Below are positions 31,595-38,687 of a DNA stretch of 39,444 nucleotides, piece by piece. The stretch is from JANOYY01 sp031418035 (GTDB lineage: Bacteria > Actinomycetota > Acidimicrobiia > Acidimicrobiales > JANYDT01): assembly GCA_031418035.1 (NCBI GenBank), contig JANOWU010000311.1:1-39444 (forward strand), written 5' to 3'. Each line of letters begins with the position of its first letter. The stretch's first letter is position 1. Position numbers and translations under genes: made by a program. The notes beneath the pieces were generated by a model, which worked only from the letters and a program-made list of their open reading frames with translations, had not been told where the DNA came from and did not search any database.

Positions 31595-33264
31595 CCACCT
31601 TCGTCTCGGCATCGCCTGCCCCTCCCGCCGCAACACCTGCCGACAACGAATCCATCGGTCGAGCGTCGGGCCTGATGTTCATGGGCACACTGCTCTCGCG
31701 CCTCACGGGAGCGATCCGCACCGTTGTGCTCGCCGCCTTCGGGTTGGAGGCGGTGACCGACGCCTACCTCCAGGCCAACACCACACCCAACATGATTTTC
31801 GAACTCGTGGCGGGGGGCGTGCTCTCTGCGACGTTGATCCCACTGTTCGCGCAGTTGCTACGGCGTGGCACCCGACGGGCCCAGGAGGGCCTCGATGCCA
31901 TCGTGTCGCTCGTCGGCGTTCTGGTCGTTACCGCGTCCGTCGGACTCGCCCTCGCGGCACCGTTCATCTTGCGCCTGACAATCCCCGGCGACGCGAACGA
32001 CGCGAAGCGCGACCTGGCCATCAAACTGCTGCCCCTCTTTGCGCCCCAGGTCGCCATCTACGGCTTCGTGACGATCGCAACGTCGCTGCTCAACGTCCGC
32101 CGGCGCTTCTTCATGCCGATGTTCGCACCGGTGCTCAACAACCTTTTGGTGATCGGCATCTTGTTGTGGGTTCGTCGGAGCATGCAGACCCAAAGCGCAA
32201 ACCGCCAGCTCACGACGTTGGCCACCGACGATCGACTCCGCTTGATCCTTGGCCTCGGGACGACGGCCGGCGTGGCCGCAATGGCGCTCGCCATGGTGCC
32301 GAGTCTACGAAAGTCCGGCGTTCGACTGCATTGGCGATGGGAGCCCGGCCATCCGGCGATCCGAGAAATCGTGCGGCTCTCCGTGTGGACCTTTGCCTAC
32401 GTCGCGTGCAATCAATTCGCCCTGTTCGTCACGCAGCGTTTGGCCAACCGGGTCGACGGCGACTACTCGGCGTACACCTTGGCCTACCAGACCTACTTCC
32501 TCCTTCCTCACGGGCTCTTCGCGGTCTCTATCGCCACCGCATTGCAACCACGACTCGCCGACGCATTCCTCGATCGACGCCGAGGTCGCTTTCGCTCGAC
32601 GCTCAGCAACGGCATCACCATGCAGCTCACGATCATGATCCCGGCCGCAGTGGGCTATCTCGTGTTGGCCAAACCCATCGTGAACATTTTCCGGTTCGGC
32701 TCGCTGGATGACCGTGGGGCGACCCGCCTCGCCGAAACCCTGCAGTATTTCGTCGTCGGCCTACCTGCGTTCAGCGTGTTTCTCCTGTTGATGAATGCGT
32801 GCAAAGCAATGCGGAACACCAAGCTCGCCTTCTGGATCAATGGGGCGGAGACGCTGGCCAACATCGCATTGGCCGTCACCTTCGTCGGGCTCGGCATGGG
32901 CGTGAAAGGACTTGCGCTCGCCTATGCCCTGGCGTACTCCGTCGGTGTGGTCATTGCGTTTGCGGCACTCAGTCAACGCACCAGGGGCTTGCATGGCGCG
33001 GCCGTGCTCGATGCCATGTGGCGAATCGCCGCAGCGTCGGCGGCAATGGCGGCGGCCGTGTTCGCGACGCAACGCGGACTTCATTCGGTGTTCCAGGACA
33101 GCTCGCTCGGAAGCGGTCGACCGGGACTTCTCGTCGAGGTCGGCGGCGCGATCGCAGCCGGTGTTACCGTCTATGTCGTTGTAGGACGCCTTTTGGGCGT
33201 CCGTGACCTGCAAATCGTTGTGGCAGGTATTTCCCGCCGCATCTCTCCCGGCTCGCGCCGCTAA
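31591..33264 (+). CDS. murJ: Lipid II flippase MurJ
   Basis: A 557-residue MOP-superfamily transporter with about fourteen hydrophobic segments. The N-terminal region GLMFMGTLLSRLTGAIRTVV followed by TDAYLQANTTPNMIFELVAG is diagnostic for MurJ/MviN. The Arg in LSRLTGAIR and RFGSLDDRGATRLAETLQYF are conserved. It moves lipid II to the outer face for use by PBPs. Unlike mycobacterial MviN it ends soon after the last membrane segment and carries no pseudokinase; a separate kinase lies two genes downstream. The ATG at 31591 overlaps the DUF6049 stop; the frame upstream to 31444 is shadow. Confidence 0.94.
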   Translation: MTTFVSASPAPPAATPADNESIGRASGLMFMGTLLSRLTGAIRTVVLAAFGLEAVTDAYLQANTTPNMIFELVAGGVLSATLIPLFAQLLRRGTRRAQEGLDAIVSLVGVLVVTASVGLALAAPFILRLTIPGDANDAKRDLAIKLLPLFAPQVAIYGFVTIATSLLNVRRRFFMPMFAPVLNNLLVIGILLWVRRSMQTQSANRQLTTLATDDRLRLILGLGTTAGVAAMALAMVPSLRKSGVRLHWRWEPGHPAIREIVRLSVWTFAYVACNQFALFVTQRLANRVDGDYSAYTLAYQTYFLLPHGLFAVSIATALQPRLADAFLDRRRGRFRSTLSNGITMQLTIMIPAAVGYLVLAKPIVNIFRFGSLDDRGATRLAETLQYFVVGLPAFSVFLLLMNACKAMRNTKLAFWINGAETLANIALAVTFVGLGMGVKGLALAYALAYSVGVVIAFAALSQRTRGLHGAAVLDAMWRIAAASAAMAAAVFATQRGLHSVFQDSSLGSGRPGLLVEVGGAIAAGVTVYVVVGRLLGVRDLQIVVAGISRRISPGSRR

Positions 33265-33277
33265 CACAGGAAGACAC

Positions 33278-34153
33278 ATGCCCAAGGTCCGAATCGTTAC
33301 TGACAGTGCCTGCGACATCCCCCCGGAACTGGCGCGGGCGCACGGCATCGACGTGGTCCCTCTGTCGATCCGCTTCGGCAACGAGGAATTCACGGATCGC
33401 ATAGATCTCACCGTCGATCAGTTTTGGGCCAAGGTCGCCGCCTCGAAGGTGCTTCCCGAAACCGCGGCACCGGCGCCGGGATTGTTCGAGGCCGCGTTCC
33501 GTCGTGCGGTCGACGACGGTTGCGATGCCGTGGTGTGCGTGAATCTCTCGTCCAAACTCTCGGCGACCATCGGCTCCGCCCAACTTGCCGCGCGGTCGGT
33601 CTCCGACACGATCGAGGTCCACGTCGTGGACTCGCTCTCGATCACCATGGGTCAGGGAACCATGGCCCTCGAAGCGGCCAAGCTCGCCGCCACAGGAGCC
33701 GACGCGGCGACGATCGTGGCGGCCACGGAGTTGCTCGTGCCCCGCACTCGCGTGTACGGCGCACTGAATACCCTCGACAACCTGAAGAAGGGTGGACGCA
33801 TCGGCGGTGCTCAGGCCCTGATCGGTTCGCTGCTTTCCGTGAAACCGATCCTGGATCTGAGCTCCGGTGCCGTCGAAGAGGCGGGGAAACAACGTACACG
33901 TACGAAATCGCTTCAACACCTGGCGCAGCTCGTGGCCAGCGCGAAAGCCGCTGCAGGGTCCGTCGAGAATGTTGCTGTCATGCACGGGAACGCTCCTGAT
34001 GTCGACGATCTCCTGGAGATGATCGCCAGTTCCTTCCCCAAGAGCGAGATCATCGTCGGACAGATCGGCGCTGTCATTGGAACGCACGGTGGTCCTGGCG
34101 TCGTCGGCCTCACCTTCAATTTGCCGGCCTCCACCGCAGCGAATCCAACGTAG
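33278..34153 (+). CDS. DegV family fatty-acid-binding protein
   Basis: A 291-residue protein. The start KVRIVTDSACDIPPELA, then VVPLSIRFGNEEFTD, the TAAPAPGLF segment, VHVVDSLSITMGQG and LKKGGRIGGAQALIGSLLSVKPIL are the standard DegV signatures. DegV/FakB proteins bind a fatty acid for its phosphorylation by FakA; no FakA is in this window. The ATG at 33278 has AGGAAG 5 bases upstream. The frame open from 33203 is not used. Its TAG stop overlaps an AGGAG that could serve the following kinase. Confidence 0.93.
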   Translation: MPKVRIVTDSACDIPPELARAHGIDVVPLSIRFGNEEFTDRIDLTVDQFWAKVAASKVLPETAAPAPGLFEAAFRRAVDDGCDAVVCVNLSSKLSATIGSAQLAARSVSDTIEVHVVDSLSITMGQGTMALEAAKLAATGADAATIVAATELLVPRTRVYGALNTLDNLKKGGRIGGAQALIGSLLSVKPILDLSSGAVEEAGKQRTRTKSLQHLAQLVASAKAAAGSVENVAVMHGNAPDVDDLLEMIASSFPKSEIIVGQIGAVIGTHGGPGVVGLTFNLPASTAANPT

Positions 34154-34164
34154 GAGCGGCTGCT

Positions 34165-35994
34165 ATCTGGGACGACGCAAACGCCGAGGCAGCACCCGAC
34201 TCAGAGCTACCAGCTGAGTCGGTCGCTCGCGTCGCAGAACGCGTCGCGGGCCGCTACGTCCTCGTCCGCCCAATCGCTCGCGGCGGTATGGCGGAGGTTT
34301 GGCAAGCCCACGACGAAACGCTCGATCGCGACGTCGCCGTAAAGATGCTCCACTCGCACCTTGCCGACGATCGCGACTTCATCGAGAGATTTCGTCGCGA
34401 AGCGGTTGCGGTCGCGAAGCTGTCCCATCCCAATGTCGTCACCGTGTACGACACCGGTGTCGACTCGTTCACGACGTCGGCCGGCCGCGTTGAACGTCGC
34501 GCCTATTTGGTCATGGAGCTCCTCCGCGGCGCTACCCTCCGTACGCTTATGAACGGAGGTCCGGACCAGCGTCCGACGCTTCGTGAGGCCGTGCGGATCG
34601 CCGCGGAGATCGCCGATGGGTTGGGGTATGCGCATCGCAACGGCGTCGTGCATCGTGACGTCAAACCGGCGAATATCTTCGTCGAGACTTCACCGGGGCC
34701 GATCGGCGCCCGATTCGGACGAGTACGCGTCGTGGACTTCGGGATCGCGAAAGGAATCGGTGTCAACCAGAACGACGAGGACCTGACCAACGTCGGGTCG
34801 ATTCTCGGAACGGCGAAGTATGTGTCCCCGGAGCAGGTCGAGGGTCACCCCGTAGACGCCCGATCCGATATCTATTCACTCGGCGTTCTGCTCTACGAGA
34901 TGACCACCGGCCAAGTGCCGTTCCTTGGGGCCAACGACATGGCGACCGCCTTGCAGCACGTGCGAAACAAGCTGCGACCGCCGCGCCTTCTGCGCCCCAA
35001 CATCGGGCGAGAACTTGACGGGGTCATCACGAGAGCTTTGGCAAAAGACCCGGCCGACCGCTTTCCCGACGCCGTTGCTCTGGCCGCAGCGTTGCGAAGT
35101 CTGAACCCACGGGCCCTCGAAACCGCTGACCGCGCCGACGGATTCGGCGACGATGCCCACCCGGCCGTCGTGCGCACTGATGCCGACCGCACCCCACCGC
35201 GCGGTCTATTCGACAAGAACGACCAGGCCCGAAGTGGGACGATCAACGTTGCGGCCGGCCAGTCGCACAAGGGCGACGCTCGGCGGGCCGGACGTCGAGG
35301 AAACGGTGCCGTAGATCCCACTACGGTGCAGCCAGGAGGACGGCGAGGCCAAGACGCGACCTCGGTCCAACCTGGTAAGCGTACGAATACTACGTACACA
35401 GATGCACTGACCTCGGTTCAGCGACGAGAACCGCAGCCGACCGTATCGCGAACCGGGAGCCGTCGACTCCTGACGGTGCTTCTCCCGTTGATCGGCCTCG
35501 TGGGTGGCGCCGTCTTCGGTATCGCAGCGGCCAACCAGCAGCACAACCCGACCAAGCCAGTCCCCTACATCCGCGCGGTTTCGTTCGAGCTCGACCCAGA
35601 CGGTGAGCACGACAACGAACTGAAGTTCTTGAACGATCGCGACAGATCGACGAGTTGGACCACCGAGCCGTACCGATCCAGGAACTTCTATCGCGGCAAG
35701 CCCGGCGTCGGCGTCGTCATGATCCTCGACGAACCACGCCTGGTGAGCCAGGTGAGCGTCGTGTCGAATTCTCAGGGCTGGACGGCCCAGGTCTATGTCG
35801 CGGATCGTCTCGGTGGTGAGCTCGACGACTGGGGTGATCAGCGTGGTCAGATCGTCGACGTACCCGAAGGATCGTCCAAGATCGGCCTTACCCCGACGAC
35901 GGGAACCTACGTCCTTCTCTGGATCACCGACCTCGGGCCAAAAGTTGGAAACATCGCTCAGGTGAAGATTGCCGAACTGGCGCTTCGCGGCTGA
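34165..35994 (+). CDS. Membrane Ser/Thr protein kinase (PknB-type) with discoidin-like ectodomain; no canonical start codon
   Basis: Residue numbers assume initiation at ATC 34165 (609 residues). The kinase domain has glycine loop IARGGMAEVW, Lys60 (AVK), Glu79, HRDVKPAN with Asp165 and DFG with Asp191, then GTAKYVSPEQ. All catalytic residues are present. A disordered Thr/Gln/Arg-rich linker, one transmembrane segment (about 434-456) and an ectodomain with FLNDRDRSTSWTTEPY, reminiscent of F5/8 type C folds, follow. The first ATG at 34288 would remove the first kinase strand (GRYVLVRPIARGG), yet the frame has no ATG, GTG, TTG or CTG between the stop at 33997 and 34288. ATC 34165 has AGGAG 8 bases upstream. 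A sequence error (ATG read as ATC) is the main alternative. The ectodomain resembles that of mycobacterial MviN, which suggests a role with MurJ. Confidence 0.85.
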   Translation: MWDDANAEAAPDSELPAESVARVAERVAGRYVLVRPIARGGMAEVWQAHDETLDRDVAVKMLHSHLADDRDFIERFRREAVAVAKLSHPNVVTVYDTGVDSFTTSAGRVERRAYLVMELLRGATLRTLMNGGPDQRPTLREAVRIAAEIADGLGYAHRNGVVHRDVKPANIFVETSPGPIGARFGRVRVVDFGIAKGIGVNQNDEDLTNVGSILGTAKYVSPEQVEGHPVDARSDIYSLGVLLYEMTTGQVPFLGANDMATALQHVRNKLRPPRLLRPNIGRELDGVITRALAKDPADRFPDAVALAAALRSLNPRALETADRADGFGDDAHPAVVRTDADRTPPRGLFDKNDQARSGTINVAAGQSHKGDARRAGRRGNGAVDPTTVQPGGRRGQDATSVQPGKRTNTTYTDALTSVQRREPQPTVSRTGSRRLLTVLLPLIGLVGGAVFGIAAANQQHNPTKPVPYIRAVSFELDPDGEHDNELKFLNDRDRSTSWTTEPYRSRNFYRGKPGVGVVMILDEPRLVSQVSVVSNSQGWTAQVYVADRLGGELDDWGDQRGQIVDVPEGSSKIGLTPTTGTYVLLWITDLGPKVGNIAQVKIAELALRG

Positions 35995-35997
35995 CGT

Positions 35998-36630
35998 ATG
36001 ACTCCACCGCCCGTCTCTCGTCTGCTCGACGAAACCGACATCGTGTTGGTGGCGGCCGCCCAGCGCGGCGAGCGCGACGCGATGAACGCGCTTCTCGAAC
36101 GACACTACGACCGCATCGCCGCGTCCTGTCGGCGCGTTGTGGCCGATCACGCCGACGCCGCCGACGCCACCCAAGAGGCACTCATTGCGATCGCCCGTGG
36201 CATCGGACGTTTCGACGGCACCTCGAGCTTCACGACGTGGGCGTATCGGGTGGCCACGAACGCGTCCCTCGATGAGCTTCGCCGGAAGGGACGCCGCCCG
36301 ATCCCCGATGACGACGCCGTCGCCGTCCACGATCGGCGTGCGACGGGACCCAACCCGTTCGCCGACATCGACGCCACGACCGACCTTGGGCGCGCCCTGG
36401 CCAAACTCCCCGTCGAGTTCCGGGCACCCCTGGTGCTTCGTGATGTGTCGGGCCTCGACTATCGCGAGATTGCGGAGATCCTGCAGATTCCCGGTGGCAC
36501 CGTGCGCTCGCGAATCGCTCGCGCTCGCGCCGCTCTGGCTCCGCTGCTCCAGATCGATCGCCAACCCGACTCCGGTGTTCGCGAAGACGAGCGGGAACCA
36601 AACACCACGATGCGAACGTCCAAGGATTGA
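35998..36630 (+). CDS. ECF-type RNA polymerase sigma factor (SigM-like position)
   Basis: A 210-residue sigma-70 family factor. Region 2 spans about 28-100 (ALLERHYDRIAASCRRVV, then DATQEALIAIARGIGRFDG and FTTWAYRVATNASLDELRRK), and region 4 about 130-185 (LPVEFRAPLVLRDVSGLDYR, then GGTVRSRIARARA). No regions 1.1 or 3 are present. It starts three bases after the kinase stop and is followed by its probable anti-sigma factor. The order murJ-sigma-anti-sigma-trxB is that of mycobacterial sigM. It probably responds to envelope stress (inference). Confidence 0.92.
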   Translation: MTPPPVSRLLDETDIVLVAAAQRGERDAMNALLERHYDRIAASCRRVVADHADAADATQEALIAIARGIGRFDGTSSFTTWAYRVATNASLDELRRKGRRPIPDDDAVAVHDRRATGPNPFADIDATTDLGRALAKLPVEFRAPLVLRDVSGLDYREIAEILQIPGGTVRSRIARARAALAPLLQIDRQPDSGVREDEREPNTTMRTSKD

Positions 36631-36632
36631 TC

Positions 36633-38264
36633 ATGTCGACTGAACCAGCACGCTCGAGCCAGGGACCGCACCTGGATCCTTCGCGCCTGTCTTTTTGGTC
36701 CGACGTCGACGTGAACGACCGCAACGATGTCGAGGAGTTTTTCGCTGGCGTCGAGGCGGACCGCAACGCGAGCCCCGGTTTCAGCGCCGACTTGCCGACG
36801 TCTACCGAGCTCGCCGCCGAATACGAGCATTTGCGATCGTGCCAGCTCTGTGGGTCTCGTCTCGGTGAGGTGACATCGTCGTTGGCGTTCGCTGTTCAAC
36901 GCTCCGATCAGGCGGGCCTACCGGGAGCTTTGCCCTCGTCGGACGACGTCAACCGCCGACGAGACGCCATCTCCGCGGCTCTGGGGGCCTTCGATGAGGA
37001 GCGCGTTCCCACGAACGCGCCTCTCGACAGACAGGCCAAGGTCTCCTGGTGGCGTCGCCGCTCCGCCGCGGCCGGTTCTGGCGCTCGCGGCGTCGGCCTC
37101 GGGGGGCCCGGGGGATCGTTGGTCTTCACGCCGGCCCGTGTTCTTGCCGGAGCTGCGGCGTTGTCCCTGGTCACTGGCGTTGTTCTGTTCCAACAGCGGC
37201 AGGGCGATTCCACTGCGAATGCACCGATCACCGATGCGGCCGTGGCCACGGAGGTCGATGCCGCTTCGGGAGGGAACGATTCGCCACTCGATTCACGATC
37301 CTCCGAATTCGATATCGCCGGTTCCGCCGAGAGCGTCGAAGCCCCGAACCGGGCCGCGGCGACCGAAGCCGCAGCAAACGGGGCCGCAGACTCTGGCGCA
37401 GCGGCGACCGGGGCGTTGAAAGCACCCTCCTCGGGGGTGCAGGGCGAAAGTTCCGTTCCCGCATCCTCCTCCGATGATGGCGCTGCGCTGGAAATGGTCA
37501 TGCCTGGCGACGCGCCGTCTGCGGTGTCGACGAACTCACCAACCACGCTTCGGCAGCCTTCGACGGAGACTCCCCCGCCGACGATCCCGACGACACGCCG
37601 AGCAGCCACGACCGTCCCCACGACCGTCCCGACCACCGTCCCGACAAGCAAGGCGGCCACGACACCGGCGGCCAGGGGTCCCGGCGATGCCGGCCCGGTG
37701 AGCGCCGAACCGGCTTTCGACGCGCTCCCGTCGACCGTTACGACCCGGGGGAGTCGGACGACCGCGAGGAAGACGGCCAAGAAGGCAACGCCGACGACCA
37801 AAGCGAGTGCCACCGCTGCGGCGGCCATGCCCCGGACGGCCGCTGGGATTTCAGCAACAGCACTTCCTGGTACAGATCTTGGCGACCTCGGCTCCTTCGC
37901 TGATCTCGCCGCCGGATCCGACGCGCTCAGGCAACTTGCCGTCCAGCGCGGGATCACCAGTCCAGTGTCGGCCGTCGAAGCGGCCCCGGCACTCGCCCCA
38001 GCCACGACCGCGGCACCAGCTTCGGGGCCTGTGTCGGGGCCTGTGTCGTCAACCACGACACCCACAGTCGCTCCGGCCGTAGGAGCCATGGAGGCGGCCC
38101 CCGCCGCTCCGGCCCCGGTGCCGCCCGTTTGTCAGGTGCCCGGCGCGTACGCCGTGGCTCGACTCGCCGTGGCCGGTCGGCCGCTCCTGGGCTTCGTGAC
38201 CGGCCCACCGCAAGCCCCCGTGATCGTCCTTCTCGATCCGCAGGCTTGCACGATCGTTGGATAG
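36633..38264 (+). CDS. Zinc-binding transmembrane anti-sigma factor with long Ala/Thr/Pro-rich exterior
   Basis: A 543-residue protein. The cytoplasmic N-terminus carries HLRSCQLC (His66, Cys70, Cys73), the HxxxCxxC core of ZAS anti-sigma domains. One transmembrane segment is at about 167-187 (PARVLAGAAALSLVTGVVLF). The remaining 350 residues are low-complexity Ala, Thr, Ser, Pro and Val, including three TTVP repeats coded by 12-bp units at 37608-37643, and end in a small ordered-looking domain with two cysteines (CQVPGAYAVARLAV, DPQACTIVG). It should hold the upstream sigma factor at the membrane. The exterior is far longer than in typical anti-sigma factors and resembles a wall-spanning or glycosylated stalk (inference). 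The ATG at 36633 has AAGGA 6 bases upstream. Confidence 0.87.
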   Translation: MSTEPARSSQGPHLDPSRLSFWSDVDVNDRNDVEEFFAGVEADRNASPGFSADLPTSTELAAEYEHLRSCQLCGSRLGEVTSSLAFAVQRSDQAGLPGALPSSDDVNRRRDAISAALGAFDEERVPTNAPLDRQAKVSWWRRRSAAAGSGARGVGLGGPGGSLVFTPARVLAGAAALSLVTGVVLFQQRQGDSTANAPITDAAVATEVDAASGGNDSPLDSRSSEFDIAGSAESVEAPNRAAATEAAANGAADSGAAATGALKAPSSGVQGESSVPASSSDDGAALEMVMPGDAPSAVSTNSPTTLRQPSTETPPPTIPTTRRAATTVPTTVPTTVPTSKAATTPAARGPGDAGPVSAEPAFDALPSTVTTRGSRTTARKTAKKATPTTKASATAAAAMPRTAAGISATALPGTDLGDLGSFADLAAGSDALRQLAVQRGITSPVSAVEAAPALAPATTAAPASGPVSGPVSSTTTPTVAPAVGAMEAAPAAPAPVPPVCQVPGAYAVARLAVAGRPLLGFVTGPPQAPVIVLLDPQACTIVG

Positions 38265-38268
38265 CGAA

Positions 38269-38284
38269 CTCGCGAGATCGCGAG
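38269..38284 (+). terminator. Hairpin after the anti-sigma gene
   Basis: CTCGCG-AGAT-CGCGAG forms a perfect six-pair stem with a four-base loop, starting five bases after the TAG. No T run follows, so it may be an attenuating or protecting hairpin rather than a full intrinsic terminator. A new promoter-like element follows at 38325. Confidence 0.4.
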
Positions 38285-38324
38285 AACGATTGCCATGGGC
38301 GCGCCACGACCGTGTTCAGAACGC

Positions 38325-38330
38325 TATTCT
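38325..38330 (+). promoter_or_regulatory. Putative -10 element (TATTCT) for the small membrane gene/trxB
   Basis: TATTCT ends 7 bases before GTG 38338 with no Shine-Dalgarno, matching the arrangement before the acetyltransferase gene at 28515. Together with the hairpin at 38269 it suggests a separate transcription unit. No clear -35 was found. Confidence 0.35.
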
Positions 38331-38337
38331 GTGCGAC

Positions 38338-38634
38338 GTGAGTGAGCAACCGGCGTCGGAATCGGACTGGGCAAGCCAAATCGTGAATGGGCTTGAGGGA
38401 TTCGTAGGAACCGTCAAGTCAAAGACCACCGAACCGGTGCAAAAGGCCGCCAAGATCTTGGTGTTCGGGTTCATGGGCGTTGGTGTGCTCATCATGGCGT
38501 TCTTCCTGTTCACGATCATGGCTTTGCGACTTCTCGACTGGGTCCTCCCGATGTGGGGCGCCTACGCCATCCTCGGGGGAATGTTCTCGATCGCTGGCCT
38601 GTTGGTCTGGTCGCGCCGCCAACCTCGAAGCTGA
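38338..38634 (+). CDS. Small membrane protein with two transmembrane segments
   Basis: A 98-residue ORF from GTG. A charged N-terminal amphipathic part (WASQIVNGLEGFVGTVKSKT) precedes two hydrophobic segments (AAKILVFGFMGVGVLIMAFF and about AYAILGGMFSIAGLLVW) and a short basic tail. The overall layout is like small phage-holin-type (DUF1469-like) actinobacterial membrane proteins, but I cannot name the family. The GTG is favoured over the frame opening at 38257 because of the -10-like sequence directly upstream and the overlap of the longer form with the anti-sigma end. It lies between the sigma/anti-sigma pair and trxB. Function unknown. Confidence 0.7.
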   Translation: MSEQPASESDWASQIVNGLEGFVGTVKSKTTEPVQKAAKILVFGFMGVGVLIMAFFLFTIMALRLLDWVLPMWGAYAILGGMFSIAGLLVWSRRQPRS

Positions 38635-38687
38635 CCTTCCCGGGTTCGCCGTCAGGCGACGCAACCATTCGTTGAACAGGAGCAGTC

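Noticed and set aside
35206..36564. Minus-strand ORF of 452 residues opposite the kinase end and sigma factor
   Set aside because: It crosses two well-supported genes on the other strand and shows no domain.
36908..38089. Minus-strand ORF of 393 residues opposite the anti-sigma factor
   Set aside because: It is the antisense of a GC-rich Ala/Thr/Pro tract and has the same kind of composition. The plus strand has the zinc motif, a ribosome-binding site and operon context.
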